From assembly GCA_001600615.1 (NCBI GenBank), contig BCKK01000001.1, positions 2,919,826 to 2,983,825 on the forward strand: DNA of 64,000 nt. The letters run 5' to 3'. This DNA comes from Dioszegia crocea. Taxonomy: Eukaryota; Basidiomycota; Tremellomycetes; Tremellales; Bulleribasidiaceae. A program made the translations under genes and the position numbers. Below the pieces are notes generated by a model, which searched no databases, was not told the origin of the DNA, and worked only from the letters and a program-made list of their open reading frames with translations. Below are positions 44,207 to 56,481 of the stretch, in pieces. The first letter of the stretch is position 1. Each line of letters begins with the position of its first letter.

Positions 44207-44867
44207 ATGGGCCGATTCACCGAATACTCCGTTGTGGGCCGGAAGCTCCCCACCGAGGCTGAGGAGACCCCTAAGCTCTAGTGCGTATTGCGATAGTCGG
44301 AATACTAGGAGCAGGGACTGATTGTCACAGCCGGATGAGGATCTTTGCGCCCAACGATGTTGTCGCCAAGTCCCGATTCTGGTACTACCTTCGTCAGCTC
44401 AAGAAGGTGAAGAAGGCGAACGGAGAGATTGTGGCTTTGAACGTCGTACGTTGGATCGTTTGCGGGTAGAGGATTTGTGCTAATTGCTAGATTCACGAGA
44501 GGAGGCCGTTGAAGGTCAAGAACTTCGCTATCTGGTTGAGGTACGACTCACGATCCGGCACGCACAACGTGAGTAGTCTTTCTGCACATAAACTTGCAAC
44601 AACTGACAAATCCAGATGGTCAAGGAGTTCCGTGCTCTGTCCCGTGCCGAAGCCGTCGAGTCAATGTACCAGGACATGGCTGCCCGTCACCGTGCCCGAT
44701 TTAGGAGTGTTCAGATCCTTCGTGTCGCCGAAATCGCCAAGAAGGACGACGTCAGACGACCATACATCAAACAGCTCATGGAGCCCGGACTCAAGTTCCC
44801 CCTCCCCCACCGACGCACCACCTCCAAGGGTTGGTTCGCCGCTTCCCGACCTGCTACCTGGGCCTAG
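44207..44867 (+). CDS. RPL20: 60S ribosomal protein eL20 (L18a)
   Basis: Large-subunit ribosomal protein. Exons read [100 protein letters not shown] and onwards to [19 protein letters not shown], ending [12 protein letters not shown], the standard eL20 sequence order and length (about 175 aa). Introns at about 44280-44330, 44447-44491 and 44571-44615. The ATG lies one base after an acceptor (gctgactagaattag), so there is an intron in the 5' leader, as common for ribosomal-protein genes. The initiator could in principle lie in an upstream exon, but M-G-R-F-T-E-Y is the normal N-terminus. Confidence 0.97.
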
Positions 44868-44948
44868 GCGTTGGATTGTAGGGTGCATGAATGGTTTCCT
44901 GGATATCCGCTGTTGGGTCGTGACTGGGTCATGCGGGAAAAGATACAT

Positions 44949-46043
44949 TTATACTAATCTAGCAACATCAGACCTGACGAATAGAACCATATCCCACTGG
45001 GCATCCTTCACTACTCCGGCCTTGTGCAACACCCTCAACGTCTCCCTCACCACCCCTTCGTCCACCTCCGCCATCCTCTCTTCCCATCGGACCGTCTTGA
45101 TCCACTCTTCGACATCCGCCCGTTGCTGTCCGAATGTGCTGGTCACATAGTCGATGTCGTCCTTTTCTCGCGCTTCGGCAGAGTTGAATCGGGTCACGAA
45201 TGGTTGCAGGGCACTGAGGAATTGGGTTATTTGGGCGGCAGGTGTGGACGGGGTTGCGGCAAGGGACCATGACGGCCACGGTGCTGGAGCTTCAGCTTGG
45301 ACTAGACGGTAGACTCACTGTACACCGAGCCAATGAAGCGGACTTCTCCAGAGTCAACGAATGGCTTGGTGGTGAACCACTCCCAGAGGAATACAGAGGC
45401 TGGCAATTAGCTTGTTCCAGCACGACATGAAATACACCTACTCTCTCCAGCATTGACTGAATCTCTCAATGGTTTGAATTGCCCGTTCACTGCTTGCGTC
45501 AGTATCTCTGCCTCCGGCGCAATATTGCAGACATACCCTTGAACTTTGGCAGATCGGCTTCAGCCCATCCCTCCTGCATGGCCAGAACCGACGCCATGAC
45601 TTGCGATCCACTACCAAGTCTTGATATCCCAAATGTAGTACCCTTGAGATCTGCAACGCTGTTGTATTCACTCTCTTTACCAGTAATAATTGCCCTAATA
45701 CATCACCTACGAATGCCAGGCCCATATACGAAAACAGACTCACCATCGGAGCGGACTTGCGATATACCGTCCAACGAGCTTGTATGCCGTCTGCCCATTG
45801 GCAAGACCGGCAATCAGCGCGTCCGTCAATGCTGCCATCGATCAGCATCATCCTACTCTCACAGGCGAAAGGCGCACCAATGCAAAGATCAATCTCGCCC
45901 TCTCTCAGCTTGACCTGCATCTCACCCGTCCCTCCTGGACATTCCACCAGCTCGAACGTCTGTCCATTGTCTTCCGCTGCGAACTGGAGCAAAGGCGAGA
46001 GGAAGTGTTCACGGTGCCAGCCTACTCTGAGTGGTCTGCTCAT
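44949..46043 (-). CDS. Ca3427-like protein with periplasmic-binding-protein fold
   Basis: Member of the fungal Ca3427 family, cytosolic proteins with the type II periplasmic-binding fold related to the NMT1/THI5 group; ligand unknown. Start [20 protein letters not shown], then [27 protein letters not shown], a conserved [16 protein letters not shown] helix read through a splice, [16 protein letters not shown] segment, [39 protein letters not shown], a [21 protein letters not shown] strand and [18 protein letters not shown]. It ends [18 protein letters not shown]. The pattern G-T-G-x-M ... L-R-x-G-E-I-D fits ligand-pocket loops. Five or so introns, about 290 aa. It is head-to-head with the Nudix gene (232 bp between starts). 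Stop is 82 nt from the eL20 stop, convergent. Confidence 0.83.
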
Positions 46044-46275
46044 CTTGGAATGATGGGAAGAGGAAGAGAAGGGTTGTAAGAGAGGAATGAGGTGGTGCGG
46101 CGAGAGATCTGGCAGGACCGTGGTGCCTGGCGCCTGGATCGCTTCGGCGATATTTCGGGTAATTGTAATTGAGTCGACTCTGCCCATATACGACGTACGA
46201 CATCGTACGACTCAGTGCATCAACTCCAACAAAGGCGCTAGGGATACTCACGACTCTTCTCTAGCCGTACATACC

Positions 46276-47663
46276 ATGTCAGACCGACCACAGCCATACA
46301 CACTCGGCACAGGCCCGATCCCTGCAGAGGTGCTCGCCCGTCTCTCGCCCGACTCGAGAGAGTGCGTCCAGAGGCTGCTTGACCACCCGCAGCCGCCTAA
46401 ACCAGAGTACGTACGACAGACTGGGCTTACCATCTGTTTGCGTACTGACAGAGCCAGATTCGGTCTGGTCAAACAAGCGGCGGTCCTCCTGGGCCTGTTT
46501 GAACGACCAGGTGGCGAGTTGGAGGTGCTGCTAACTACGCGGGCCAAGACCATGCGGCGACAGCCTTCTCAGACGGTATGTCAGCCTCCTATCCGGGCTA
46601 TGTAGACTTGTGCTCAATCGAGACAGGCTCTTCCGGGTGGAAAGGTCGATGCGGAGGATACTTCGGCATATCATACAGCTGTAAGTCCAGCTGTTTCTGC
46701 GCTGTGACGCCCTCACTTCCATGCTGATCATCAGCGAAGGGAAGCTTTCGAAGAGGTCGATCTACCTCTTGACAACCCGGACGTACACTATCTTACCACT
46801 CTCGAACCCGTCATCACCGTCCTCCCCCTCGGAGCGCAATATCGAAACCATATCGTCGTCATGCGTTCGTCCCTACCCCTGTTTCAAGGACTAACATGTA
46901 CAGCGATCGTAGTCCTCATTTCAGACCATACGATCATGGACCGACTGACAGCTAATCCCGAGGAAGTCGACTATATCTTCTCACATCCTCTAAAGGGTAT
47001 CTTGGACCGATCTCCGTCCGAGCCTTACCGGGCCAAGCTGGAGACCAAGGGAGGGGAATGGTGGCCACATGATGAAGACTTTCATGTGAGTCGTTTGCTG
47101 ATGACCCAAAGGCTAGAGCTGATCCAGCCAGTCAACCTCAGATAGGCTTGGAGTGAGTTGATCAGGTCCGGGCCATGGTTGGCCCCAAGTATCGAAATGA
47201 GCTCACGCCAGTAGGTGACGGGACCGCATAGAATGCACGTACGTCCACTCTCTCTAATTCTTCATAGCGGCTCTCCTGACAGAATAGCGCTTCCGAACGT
47301 CTAAATCTCCCGTTAAAGGTTTGACATCCGATATGTAAGTCTGCTCTGCACCAACTCTCTCACACTAGACTCATCACTCCGCGCGAGAAGAACACATACT
47401 ACATACTAATGATTCTCAGCCTTATCCAAGCAGCAACAATCGCCTACGCTTCTAACCCGACGTACGATATCTACGCACCAGGGCAAGAACCATTCACCTC
47501 TCTGCTGTCGACAGTTGTAGCTGAGCTACCTGGGATATTGGCGCAGGATGAGGCAGATATCCTGGCGGGCAAACCTGCTGTTAAGGGTGAGAAGGTAGTT
47601 GAGTGGGGTGCTATTGATGGAGGGCCAGGAGTGAGAAGTGCTGAGAGCTGGAGCACTGCGTAG
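46276..47663 (+). CDS. Nudix hydrolase (CoA-diphosphatase-like)
   Basis: Predicted pyrophosphohydrolase of the NUDT7/PCD1-like branch. Start MSDRPQPYTLGTGPIPAEVL; later exons give RFGLVKQAAVLLGLFERPGG, EVLLTTRAKTMRRQPSQT, then the Nudix box assembled across two introns: ALPGGKVDAEDTSAYHTA, then REAFEEVDLP. The R-E-x-x-E-E metal-binding core is intact; the first conserved Glu is offset, as in NUDT7-type boxes. Downstream: LEPVITVLPLGAQYRNHIVV and SDHTIMDRLTANPEEVDYIF, the substrate-side strand. The C-terminus contains MHRFRTSKSPVKGLTSD, LIQAATIAYASNPTYDIYAP and ends AESWSTA. No peroxisomal SKL-type C-terminus is present. At least seven introns; the joins around 47080-47340 are the least certain. 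Confidence 0.85.
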
Positions 47664-48288
47664 ATGATCTCTCAAGCTTGCGTTGCATGTGTGGTGTCGC
47701 GATGGTCGGTCCGCTTGACTGGGGCGTAGGCGTAGTGAGGCAGTCGCCCTCGCCGGTTCTTCAGTCACAGATCATCGAGAGGGCCAGGAGATAGCCCAAA
47801 CTAAAGACTCCATAGTCCCTGTCAAGGATGTAAGCTACGCTCGTGTCTCAATCACGCCTACTGAGTACCGACTTGCGAGAGACACCTGCTGGCGCGACGG
47901 TGGAATATTGGGTGGCGAAATGTTGCCAACACCGCGCGCAGGTGGCGAATTCGAGTTTCACTCGGCAAACAGCCTTGTCCAGTGCTAATCTTGAAGCAGC
48001 ATCGATAAATTCTATGTAGTACTACTGTGCTGTCCAGTGGACCGGTCCGTACAGACCCACAGATTCCACCTTACTATATAGTCTCTCAAAGTTACACATA
48101 TCTTGGCATGTCTCAGCCTCGCACGTGACCGAACCCCGTCGGAGATCGCTTGCTCTCCGCTCGATCTTGCCGACTGCGAGCCCGGCCGATGCTCCGTCGA
48201 GCAAGCAATCCATCCTTTAGACATAAGACGCACCAGCACTTTCAGCACCTCCCCCTAGATCAGATCAGCCCTCAGACGGGAAGCTACC
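47664..48288. other. Intergenic region
   Basis: 3' region of the Nudix gene and promoter of COX19. No open frame with an ATG and credible composition, and no RNA gene, was recognised. Confidence 0.45.
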
Positions 48289-48728
48289 ATGTCGTTCGGC
48301 CGCCCTGGAACATTTGATAACTGGAAAGTTTCTCCTCCAGCCCGAGGATCTTTCCCGTTGGATCATGATGGTACGCCCTTCCCCGTCCGTCATGTCTAGC
48401 ATCATCGCCTACGATAGGTATCCTAGGAACGATGCTGACAATCACAGGCGAATGTAAAGCATTCATGATCTCATACCTGAAATGCCTTAAGGCGAATGCT
48501 GCGGACAATGGAGTCTGTCGGCCGGAATCGCGGAAATATCTTGAGTGTCGGATGGACAAGTGAGCTCTGACTATAGCTATCATGTAGGATTGTAGCTGAT
48601 ACTTGTCCAGTGGTTTGATGACGAGGGACGATATGGGTAACCTGGGACTAGGGGATGTGGGCACACACCATGCCGCTTCGCCACCCATAAATCCACCTAG
48701 CGCGCCGGAACAGACCTCGAGGATATGA
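48289..48728 (+). CDS. COX19: COX19 cytochrome c oxidase assembly protein
   Basis: Small twin-CX9C protein of the mitochondrial intermembrane space that helps deliver copper for cytochrome oxidase assembly with Cox11. Exon 1 MSFGRPGTFDNWKVSPPARG runs to SFPLDHDG. Exon 2 starts GECKAFMISYLKCLKANAAD (first C-x9-C) and contains GVCRPESRKYLECRMDN (second C-x9-C). Exon 3 starts GLMTRDDMGNLGLGDVG, the usual Cox19 end, with a 22-residue Pro-rich extension (ASPPINPPSAPEQTSRI). Introns at about 48371-48449 and 48560-48609. Import and oxidation by the Mia40 relay is known for the family. Confidence 0.95.
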
Positions 48729-48991
48729 CCCCATACCTCATCTGCTGCATATATCGACTGCACTGCAACAACAGACACGCGGACGGTGTGAAAGGCGTCT
48801 CTTACCTCACCAGTTTGGGATTTTTGTCTTTGGGCGAAGTCAGCCGTTACTACAGGATAGATCGGAGTAGAAACTGTTATTACCGCTAGGCATCAATATC
48901 CGCGAAGGAATGCAATCTCATTGCGAGTGCCACGCAGAGCCACGCTACAAACTGCCTCAAATACCGCATCCTATGATAGACTGGAGATGAT

Positions 48992-51900
48992 CTACCACCA
49001 CCCACCCGACCGCTGAACATCCACCACCTCGGCCAGTTTTCTCCTCGCTTCATTCCCCTTCCTTGCAATTTCCCACTCCTCCAGCAGATCAACCAATCTC
49101 CACTTCAACTCCTGGCTATTCGTATCGCCAGTGGTATGGTATGCGATTTTTTGTGTCAAATCGTTGATCGTCTCGTCCGTATCCACCTCATCTGGCAGAC
49201 GCTGGAGATGGGCTTCAAGATGTCGAGCGTCGTCTTTGAGTTGTTTCAAAGTCTGTCGCCGTGATGAAAGGTGGTTCCGCATTGATTGAGTCGCAGATTG
49301 GATAGAACGTTCCACGGCCTAGAAAGTCAGCGTTCGGTCAGAATGTGGATACCATCTGAGCCCTACCTTCAGCTCGGCGGCCTTTCGGATCAAGTCCTGC
49401 TCTCGCTTCTTCAATTGCCGGACAGTATGAGACAGCTCGACATCGATACTCAGATTTTTGCTGATCCGTCAGCTTACCTCCAAGCGAAGCGGATCGAAAA
49501 GCTCACGCAGCGATGCGCACCATGCCATCATAGTACCTCCTGTCCTCCAGAGAATGCCTGCGGCAATCAGCTCCACTTTGCAACATCATCTATTTGAGCG
49601 ACTTACCGCCTCTTCAGCTTTGCAAAACCAGGATATCTCAAGCGAGAACCATATCGGTGACCCGTTCCATGAGGATTCACCACCTCCCATTCGATACCAG
49701 CGTCGGGGATGATGACTTCAGCCCCATCACTTGCCGTGCGCATCATAGCTGTTGGTGCCTGCCGATTGGCGTCTCTCCAAGCTACCGTCCGCTCGGTATT
49801 TGTCCCGCTTGACGATGCCTGACCTTGGCCATGACCATTCATACCATGTCGGCCATCTCGTTCCCAGATCTCCGACAACTGATGCGTCTCGCCGGCGGGG
49901 TGGGCGCTGGTTCTCTGTCGGTTGTCCACATCAGGGCTCCACGGGACAGGATGCTGCAGTGCGAGAGACAGATGCGAGCCTGCAGATGAGGAAGTCACGA
50001 TAGAGGGTCGTTTCGAGCCTCGGGATCCGACCGACAGGCCGTGGAAGTGGGAGGTGATGCTATGGGGCCGATCAAGATTGGTCGGCGATGGCGACACTGC
50101 ATGTCAGCGCCGGAAGTACTGAGCGAAGCTGAAACTTACATGATGCTCTCGCGTTGAGGTGTTCCTCGGCTTCATCTACATCACTGTACATCAGCGTGCC
50201 CCTTTCGACTGTCTCCGCACTCACGGTTCAATCAGCACCGGGACGCTCGGCTTATTCCGCATCGAATTCTTCACGCTGCTCGACCCGATCCCGCCTTCCG
50301 AATCGGACGTCTCGTATGCCGTCCCTTTACGCCTGGAGTGGTCAACGTTGTCATAATCCAATAGTCAATGGTGACTTACGAGACTAATCCGCCCAGACCA
50401 CCAATCAAGACACTTCCTGTCCGCCTCACTACTCCATTCAGATGTCCCCCTCTCGCTGCACTAGCACTAGGCGGACTACTCTCCGCTCCATCGTCGAGCG
50501 GGTACGGATCTCTAGACATAGACCGCTTGCGCCTCCGGACGACATCGCGAAATCTGCGCTTCCCACTATCTGCCCAATCTGTACCTGCGAGATGACCAGA
50601 CCAGAGCGCCCCTATCCTCCTCGCACCGATGGCTTCGCGGTCCTTCTCTCGCGTCTTCAGCACGCCGTGGATATACGCCTCGAGGTTGCTCGTGATGGCA
50701 TTGGGGCTCGCCACGGATGTTGCATCGTCATCCGGGATGATCAGACTCAGCCCCTTAGAGTCTCCACTGCCATTCCCATCAATCGTGCCGGACCGAGATG
50801 GGGAGTGGTGTTCCCGTTTGCGCAGAGGCGTATCGTCAATATACCCTCCCTTGAGATTGGCGTGTATGCTAGAAGTGGCCGAGGCGACGCCGGAGAAGAA
50901 TGCTCGGTGCATCTTGAGCGGGTCGGTGCCTGTTCGAGATCGCTGAGCGTGGAATTCGGCGGTGAGAGACCGAATGGAGTCGACGGAGAGGTAGGACGAG
51001 GAGAAATGTGAGTGGCCCGCTGATGCCTGCGGAATCAGCACACGAGGATTTCTAAATAAAGGTACTGCTTACATGATAGGCATGCCATTGATCGAGGAAA
51101 CGATGAACCCGGGTAAAGGGGTCTTTGAGCAACTGGATGTAAGCTAGACCAGTGTATATCTCATTCCGTACGGCCTACCTTGTCTTGTCCGAGGGTAGCC
51201 AATTGATAATATGTGCTGGTCACAGAGCTAAGCAGGACCGCGAGGGTCCTAGGGTCAATACATCCTCCAGATGTCTCTTTCTAGCCAATCAGCCTCTCTC
51301 TGCTCAGCCGGACAACGCAGACCCACCTCAATCTTCAGACTCTCCTCATGCTCCATACCCATATTCCGCCTCCATAGCCCGATCCCCTTCTTGGTCTCAT
51401 CACAAAACAGTCCGTCCACTGCCTCGGGCTCGAACAGTCCCCACAAAGCCAACGAAGCCTGGATCAGCCGAACGACCTCGAGCACCATGAGGCATAATGG
51501 GTCCGTGAGTACCGAGGGCGTCGAGGGACCACGGGGACTATGTGGGGATTGTTGATTGCGGTTCGTGGAGGGTTTAGAGGGCGAAGATTGGGGCGAGTTG
51601 GTGCGTGATAAAGTCAGAGCAGAGGGGGGTGCGGGTAGCCGGTAAACTTCAAGAAATTTGCGTCGGAGTGCCGGTCTGAGTACCATGTCAGTTGCAGTTG
51701 TGTAGACGGATATAGTCCGACGAATCAGAGGCGAACTTACATTGGGACTTCGAGAGTCATGGCCGCCCGACCACCACATCCGAGCCGTCTCAGCCCTACA
51801 TTTATTGAGCGTTGTGCGCAACATGCCCAAAGAAGAACCTACCAGTATTGACGACGAGATATGGCCTTGCTTCTCGCAGGTCACCACCAGGAACAAAGAA

Positions 51901-52682
51901 CCTGGTAATCATCAGCGTCTGCCTAATCGGCGAGCAGGTTATTAAGCTCACGCATCCTGCCCGAACGCTCCAGGGGTAGTCACCAACAATGTCCCCCACT
52001 CGGTCTTCCTCGGCGTAGATTTGGCATCTACTGCGAGTCGCTGGGTGGCGCGGGCAATTTCGGCCTCTGCCTCTGTTGTTGAAAGAGAGGCATCAGCGAC
52101 GAGACGATAGACTGAGATCTGCTCAGTGTCAGCAGATGGACCTCTCGAGGTAGGATGAATAGGGGATGATTCCAGACTTCAGACGTCTAGTACGAGGCCC
52201 AAGTTCATACCCGTATCTGGGAGTAGAAAGTGAGGGCAAGTACTCACCTGTTCCGTCTGCTTCCCCGTTTGAGTCACTATACTCTGACTCCAATGATCTC
52301 TCGATAGATACCTGGGGAATCAGCACCGTACTTCTTTCCCCACCCCTCGGCCTCCTTTCGCCCATCTTGCCTTGCGTCGAACGTACCATGTCCTCAGTGC
52401 ATAAAGCGCATATCCACTCAAGACAACCTCGCGCTCCACCCTCAGTCGACCTAGCTGGCCCAACCAGCTGACCCCCGAACTAGACGAACTGCCCGCTTGC
52501 GATTCAAGCTCCGCGATACTTCGATCGGTGGGGATGAGTAAGGACGGCTGGTCGGCTGGAGGTAGCGTAGCAGTAGGCGCAGATGAAGAAGCGACGGTGC
52601 TGGTTGTGAGATTGGTGGTGGTTGTAGATAATGGGGAGAAGTGAGGGAGGTGTGTGTTGGAAGCTGATCGGGAGTGGGGCAT
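48992..52682 (-). CDS. STB6-like (SIN3-binding family) protein
   Basis: Large protein (about 1,000 aa, ten or so introns). The N-terminus is Ser/Thr-rich (STVASSSAPTATLPPADQPS), then LGRLRVEREVVLSGYALYAL with RTW, and LLVTTPGAFGQDA before FFVPGGDLREARPYLVVNTG. This layout (G-Y-x-L-Y-x-V/L-R-x-W; then a loop with a 'T-x-P' and a 'P-G-G-D' step) resembles fungal STB2/STB6 proteins that bind the SIN3 co-repressor. Further on: LRTTLNKCRAETARMWWSGG, VLEVVRLIQASLALWGLFEP and LFCDETKKGIGLWRRNMG; a region of Ser/basic low complexity; ALWSGHLAGTDW; and a C-terminal coiled coil (RRQTLKQLKDDARHLEAHLQ) ending SGGWW. The family call rests on these segments only; a Med/Atg-type scaffold is less likely. Confidence 0.55.
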
Positions 52683-53126
52683 GGTGCGAGCTGGGCCTGA
52701 TCCGGGTGTAGGGATCGTTATTGTTTGGATCAGTAACGACCGTTCCTCCGCAAGTCCTTGATTATTGATAGATGGGGAGGAGAGGCAGACTCCAGATCCC
52801 GGGACACACGAGTTGCGGTAGGTGAAGGATGAAGGTGAATCCGAAGTTGAGCTTGGAGATTCTGGTTGACAGTCGGCATTTCGCCCGACGTCATGTTTCA
52901 GAATCAGAGTCTGGCCTTGTTGCTACAGCTGTTGCTAGCATGTACAATCACCCTGATCTTCCCGCTCAACACCATGCTAAAGTGTACATCTCGACAACTC
53001 CCACAACCATGCGCAGGTATGGTACAACTACAGACAGAGCCTCGACCCCTTACACCATCCATCCTATATCCTGAACAACCCATATGATCCCTTCCCCTCT
53101 CCTCTTAATGGCCGGCTTTGGGCAAT
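52683..53126. other. Intergenic region
   Basis: Promoter of the STB6-like gene and 3' region of the fungalysin gene. Nothing else recognised; + strand frames here lack domain features. Confidence 0.45.
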
Positions 53127-55944
53127 CTACGCCTTGTGGCCAGGGTGCTTAGGCTCCTTGGGCTCACCCGGAACAGCCTTCCCACACGCCTTGGGCGGGA
53201 TCGAGTAACCGTCCGACCTAATTCCGCCACCCCAGGGAGTCTGACCGACAACCTTGGCATCCGCGCCCAATCCGCGCTCCGCAAACGCCTTCCAGATGAG
53301 GCACGTGTTCTCACCACCAGTGAGAATCTGGTCCGATTGGATGATGGCGTCCCGAGCATCAAAGAATGAGGGCCGGCACGGCTGGATCTTCATGGCATTC
53401 ACAATGAGCTGAATAGCGAGTGTATTGCCGTGTTTGGGAATCAGGGGAGTAGGTCGACCGAAAGAATCGACGGATTCATCCGAGGTCTTGGTGTAGTAGT
53501 CATTCGCCTTGGAAGTGTCGGTAGGGGGGAAAAGAGTCTTGGAGAAGCCGTACTTCTCAACCAAGCGCTGTGACATGACGAAGAGGAATTCGGCCCAGAC
53601 TTCGCCAATGGCATGCACGCCCCAGTATCCCGGCTTGTCGAGTGTCTTGTAGGTCGACGGGTTGGCGGTCGAGTTGGTAGAGTACTTATAGTTTCGGATA
53701 CCGGCGTCTCGGTTCGCGGCCCACGCGCCCATGCTGTAGACATCCGTGCCGTTCCTGCCTGTCAGCATGTGGCGCATGAAGGGGAAGGACAACTTACTTG
53801 AAGTTCTTGTGCTCCTCAATCTGTCGGATAAGGGTGGCAATGGCATCTCCCCATCCTTCGCCCATACCGCCAGCCTCGCCGAAGCCAAGACAACCAGAGT
53901 TCATCGGGCCACCAGTAAGACGAGTGGAGAGACCGTGACTGGAGATTAGCTTTAGCTTTGGCGACTGGTGCCAGATGGGCGGCAAGCTTACCTGTACTCG
54001 TGGATGACAATGCCAGCTTCCAAGTCACCATCTCTGAAGGGAGTGGCGGTGTCCCAGACGTACTACAGAATCAGCATTGGTGTGCTGATGACAAGTCTTG
54101 CAGTACTCACCATCCTCATCCTTGGCGCCTGTCCATCAGGGGGAGTCATAAAGTTGGCATTGTTGTAGCCAGATCCATCTTGCCTAAAGAGTCAGCTTGG
54201 GTACGAGCTGATGAACCGGAGGCCAGCTTACGCGTTGCAAATGACGGGATCACCGCCCTTACCCCCCAGGCCAAAGTTATAGGCCTGGAAGTTCCCGCTA
54301 ATCTCATCGAAACCAAGTCGGTGCAACAAGTCGTGGTACATGTTGCTGGTGTAGAACAGCTGAGTGACGACCATGTCGACATACTCCTTCGGCGCGAGTC
54401 CCTCCTCCGCTCCATAATCGTATACAAAGACCATGGACGAGTTGACGGGTCGGTAGTTGCTGAGGAAGTTGTCTCTGCCCTCCCAGTCTTCGTGAGCGAT
54501 GACATTGTTACCCGCGGTAGTGTAGAAGTCGGTGCTGTTGCCGGTGATATTCATTCCCTTGAAGTGGGTCGACCATGGGTTGGAAGAAGTGGGAATCTTG
54601 TGCCAGCCAAGAGGCGAAGCGGCAGTGTCCCAGGGTGATTCGACAACGGTGAGGTTTCCGGTCTCAGGGTCATTCACGCCTAGTAGTCAGCTTCGGTCAC
54701 ACGAGAGTGAAGGGACTAGCTCACCCCATGGGAACACCTGGTAGGTGTAAGGCTTGTGCTTGGTAGGAGGAGCAGGGAGAGGCTTCTGCTTGCCACCCTT
54801 CTTCGCCTCGACCTGGTGCTCAGACTTCTTGGGTGTATCCCAGGTATAGTCACTGGCCCAGTCGACGACTCGCAAGAGATCACCAGTCAAGACGTCGACA
54901 TACGCCTCATACCAGTTCTCCTTCATCTCCACCTCCATCTTCCAGGCCATCCGGGGCGCACCCTCGGATGTCTGAGTGAACATAAGCCGGGCAGGGACGC
55001 TGCTCTTGATACCGGCCGCGTCGAGCCCGGGACCTGAGATGTGCTCGGTCGGGGGCTCGGCGGGTGCCGCCTTGGGTGCAAGGGTGTGCTCGGGGGTGGA
55101 GTGGAAGTCCTCGATGCGCAGACCGGCCAGCGATCGCGCCGAAGAGTGGATACGGGGAAGGAGTGACAAGAGGGCCTCAACAGGAGTCAACATCTGCCCG
55201 TTGGGCTTGGCAGCTGAGCCGCATACCGCCTCCTTCTGGTGTTTAAGGTGGTGGACCTGGTGGTAGAGCTGTCGAATAGTCTGGTGATCGATAGCCTTCT
55301 TCTCGCCTCCGAACCCGCCCAAGATGGCCTGAGCGGCAGTCTTGACAATCGCCCACACACCCTCATCACCCTTCAGCTCGGCGATCTCCGCCTTGTGCGC
55401 AGCGATAAGACCGTCAATCTTACTGCAGTGTGCGGCCGTCTCGTCGGATGAGTCGAGGTCCATGGCGAGCGAGGATCCACCGGGGTGGAAGGAGTTACCG
55501 TAAGAGATCACGCGACCATCTCGGTCAATGTTGACGTTGATGTCACCATCTCCGACCTCGAGGCCGTTGATCAGCTGACGAGCGTACAGATGGGTGATTC
55601 CAGTGGAGCGGTCGGTGTAAGTCTGGATGTCAGCTCAAGGCCATCACAGAGGTAGAATGACTAACGTCAGATCGGATGTAGTATCCCACGCCCTCACCGG
55701 CGCCAATCTTGGACTCGATAAAGCGACTCGCCACCTCCCTAACATCGACCTCGGTCAATGCTTGGATTCGGACCTCGTCGTCTGTAGATTCGATAGGGAG
55801 GAGCTCAAAAGTAGCATGCTTGTGAGATGGGCCGAAGCCGACCGTCTTGCGGGAGGGGTGGCGGTGGTTGTGATGGTGGCTCGGGCGAGCAACAGATAGG
55901 GTGGCGAGAAGGGGGAGTAGGGCGACAAGCGCCGAGGAGCGCAT
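53127..55944 (-). CDS. Secreted M36 metalloprotease (fungalysin)
   Basis: Secreted zinc endopeptidase of the MEROPS M36 family. Signal peptide [20 protein letters not shown], followed by a His-rich stretch and the FTP propeptide ([31 protein letters not shown]). The mature domain has [67 protein letters not shown] and [11 protein letters not shown]. The catalytic site reads [16 protein letters not shown] (HExxH) with the third zinc ligand in [11 protein letters not shown]. The C-terminal segment [14 protein letters not shown] is also typical, and the last residues are Lys/Pro/His-rich. Six short introns; one (53939-53991) cuts the HExxH codons between Tyr and Ser. About 820 aa, normal for the family. 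Members digest extracellular proteins; some basidiomycete members contribute to host invasion. Confidence 0.95.
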
Positions 55945-56481
55945 GATGGATTGTGTAATGCAGATGGGAGGGGGACAGTATACGGGGGAAGTTACTTCTA
56001 CTTGTTATCTATGGGGAAGGAAAGTGGTGGATGAGAGGAGGTGTGAGGGGGTTACGCGTTGCTTTATAGGGTGGGCGATAGCGATAGCCAGGCCACCCAC
56101 CGAATGGGGTCATTACCGCAAGGAGTAATTACCCCAGACTTCGGCCGGACTTAGCCGAGACCACAATTGGAGAGGCGGCCCCTGCCGCCCGCCTTCTCAA
56201 GCTTAATTGAGTGGCCATTGCAGCTCATGGAGGCAGCTATGCATGAAAGTCCAAGACCAGGATGCACACAGCTGGCAGTGAGATATTAGCGAGGAAAGCC
56301 CTACCGTTGAAGACAAGCCATATATATACGGGGCGCGGGGAAGTGTGGGGTTGGTAGCCAGACCGCTTATCTGATCCCTCCACCTATTTTTGCTCTCCCT
56401 TGCAGGCCACCACCACACCATGATGCATTCACTATAACTATAGCCCGCACATCCCACCTAAGTTTATAACTACAAGGCGAG
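55945..56481. promoter_or_regulatory. Divergent promoter, fungalysin / GLE1
   Basis: 537 bp between divergent starts. On the minus strand a clear TATA box (tataaag, 56062-56068) lies about 120 nt upstream of the fungalysin ATG, fitting a regulated secreted enzyme. A second TATA-like catatatatac near 56322 lies between the genes. Confidence 0.5.

Noticed and set aside
46276..47663. Peroxisomal targeting of the Nudix enzyme
   Set aside because: The C-terminus S-W-S-T-A is not an SKL-type signal, so peroxisomal location as in PCD1/NUDT7 is not supported.
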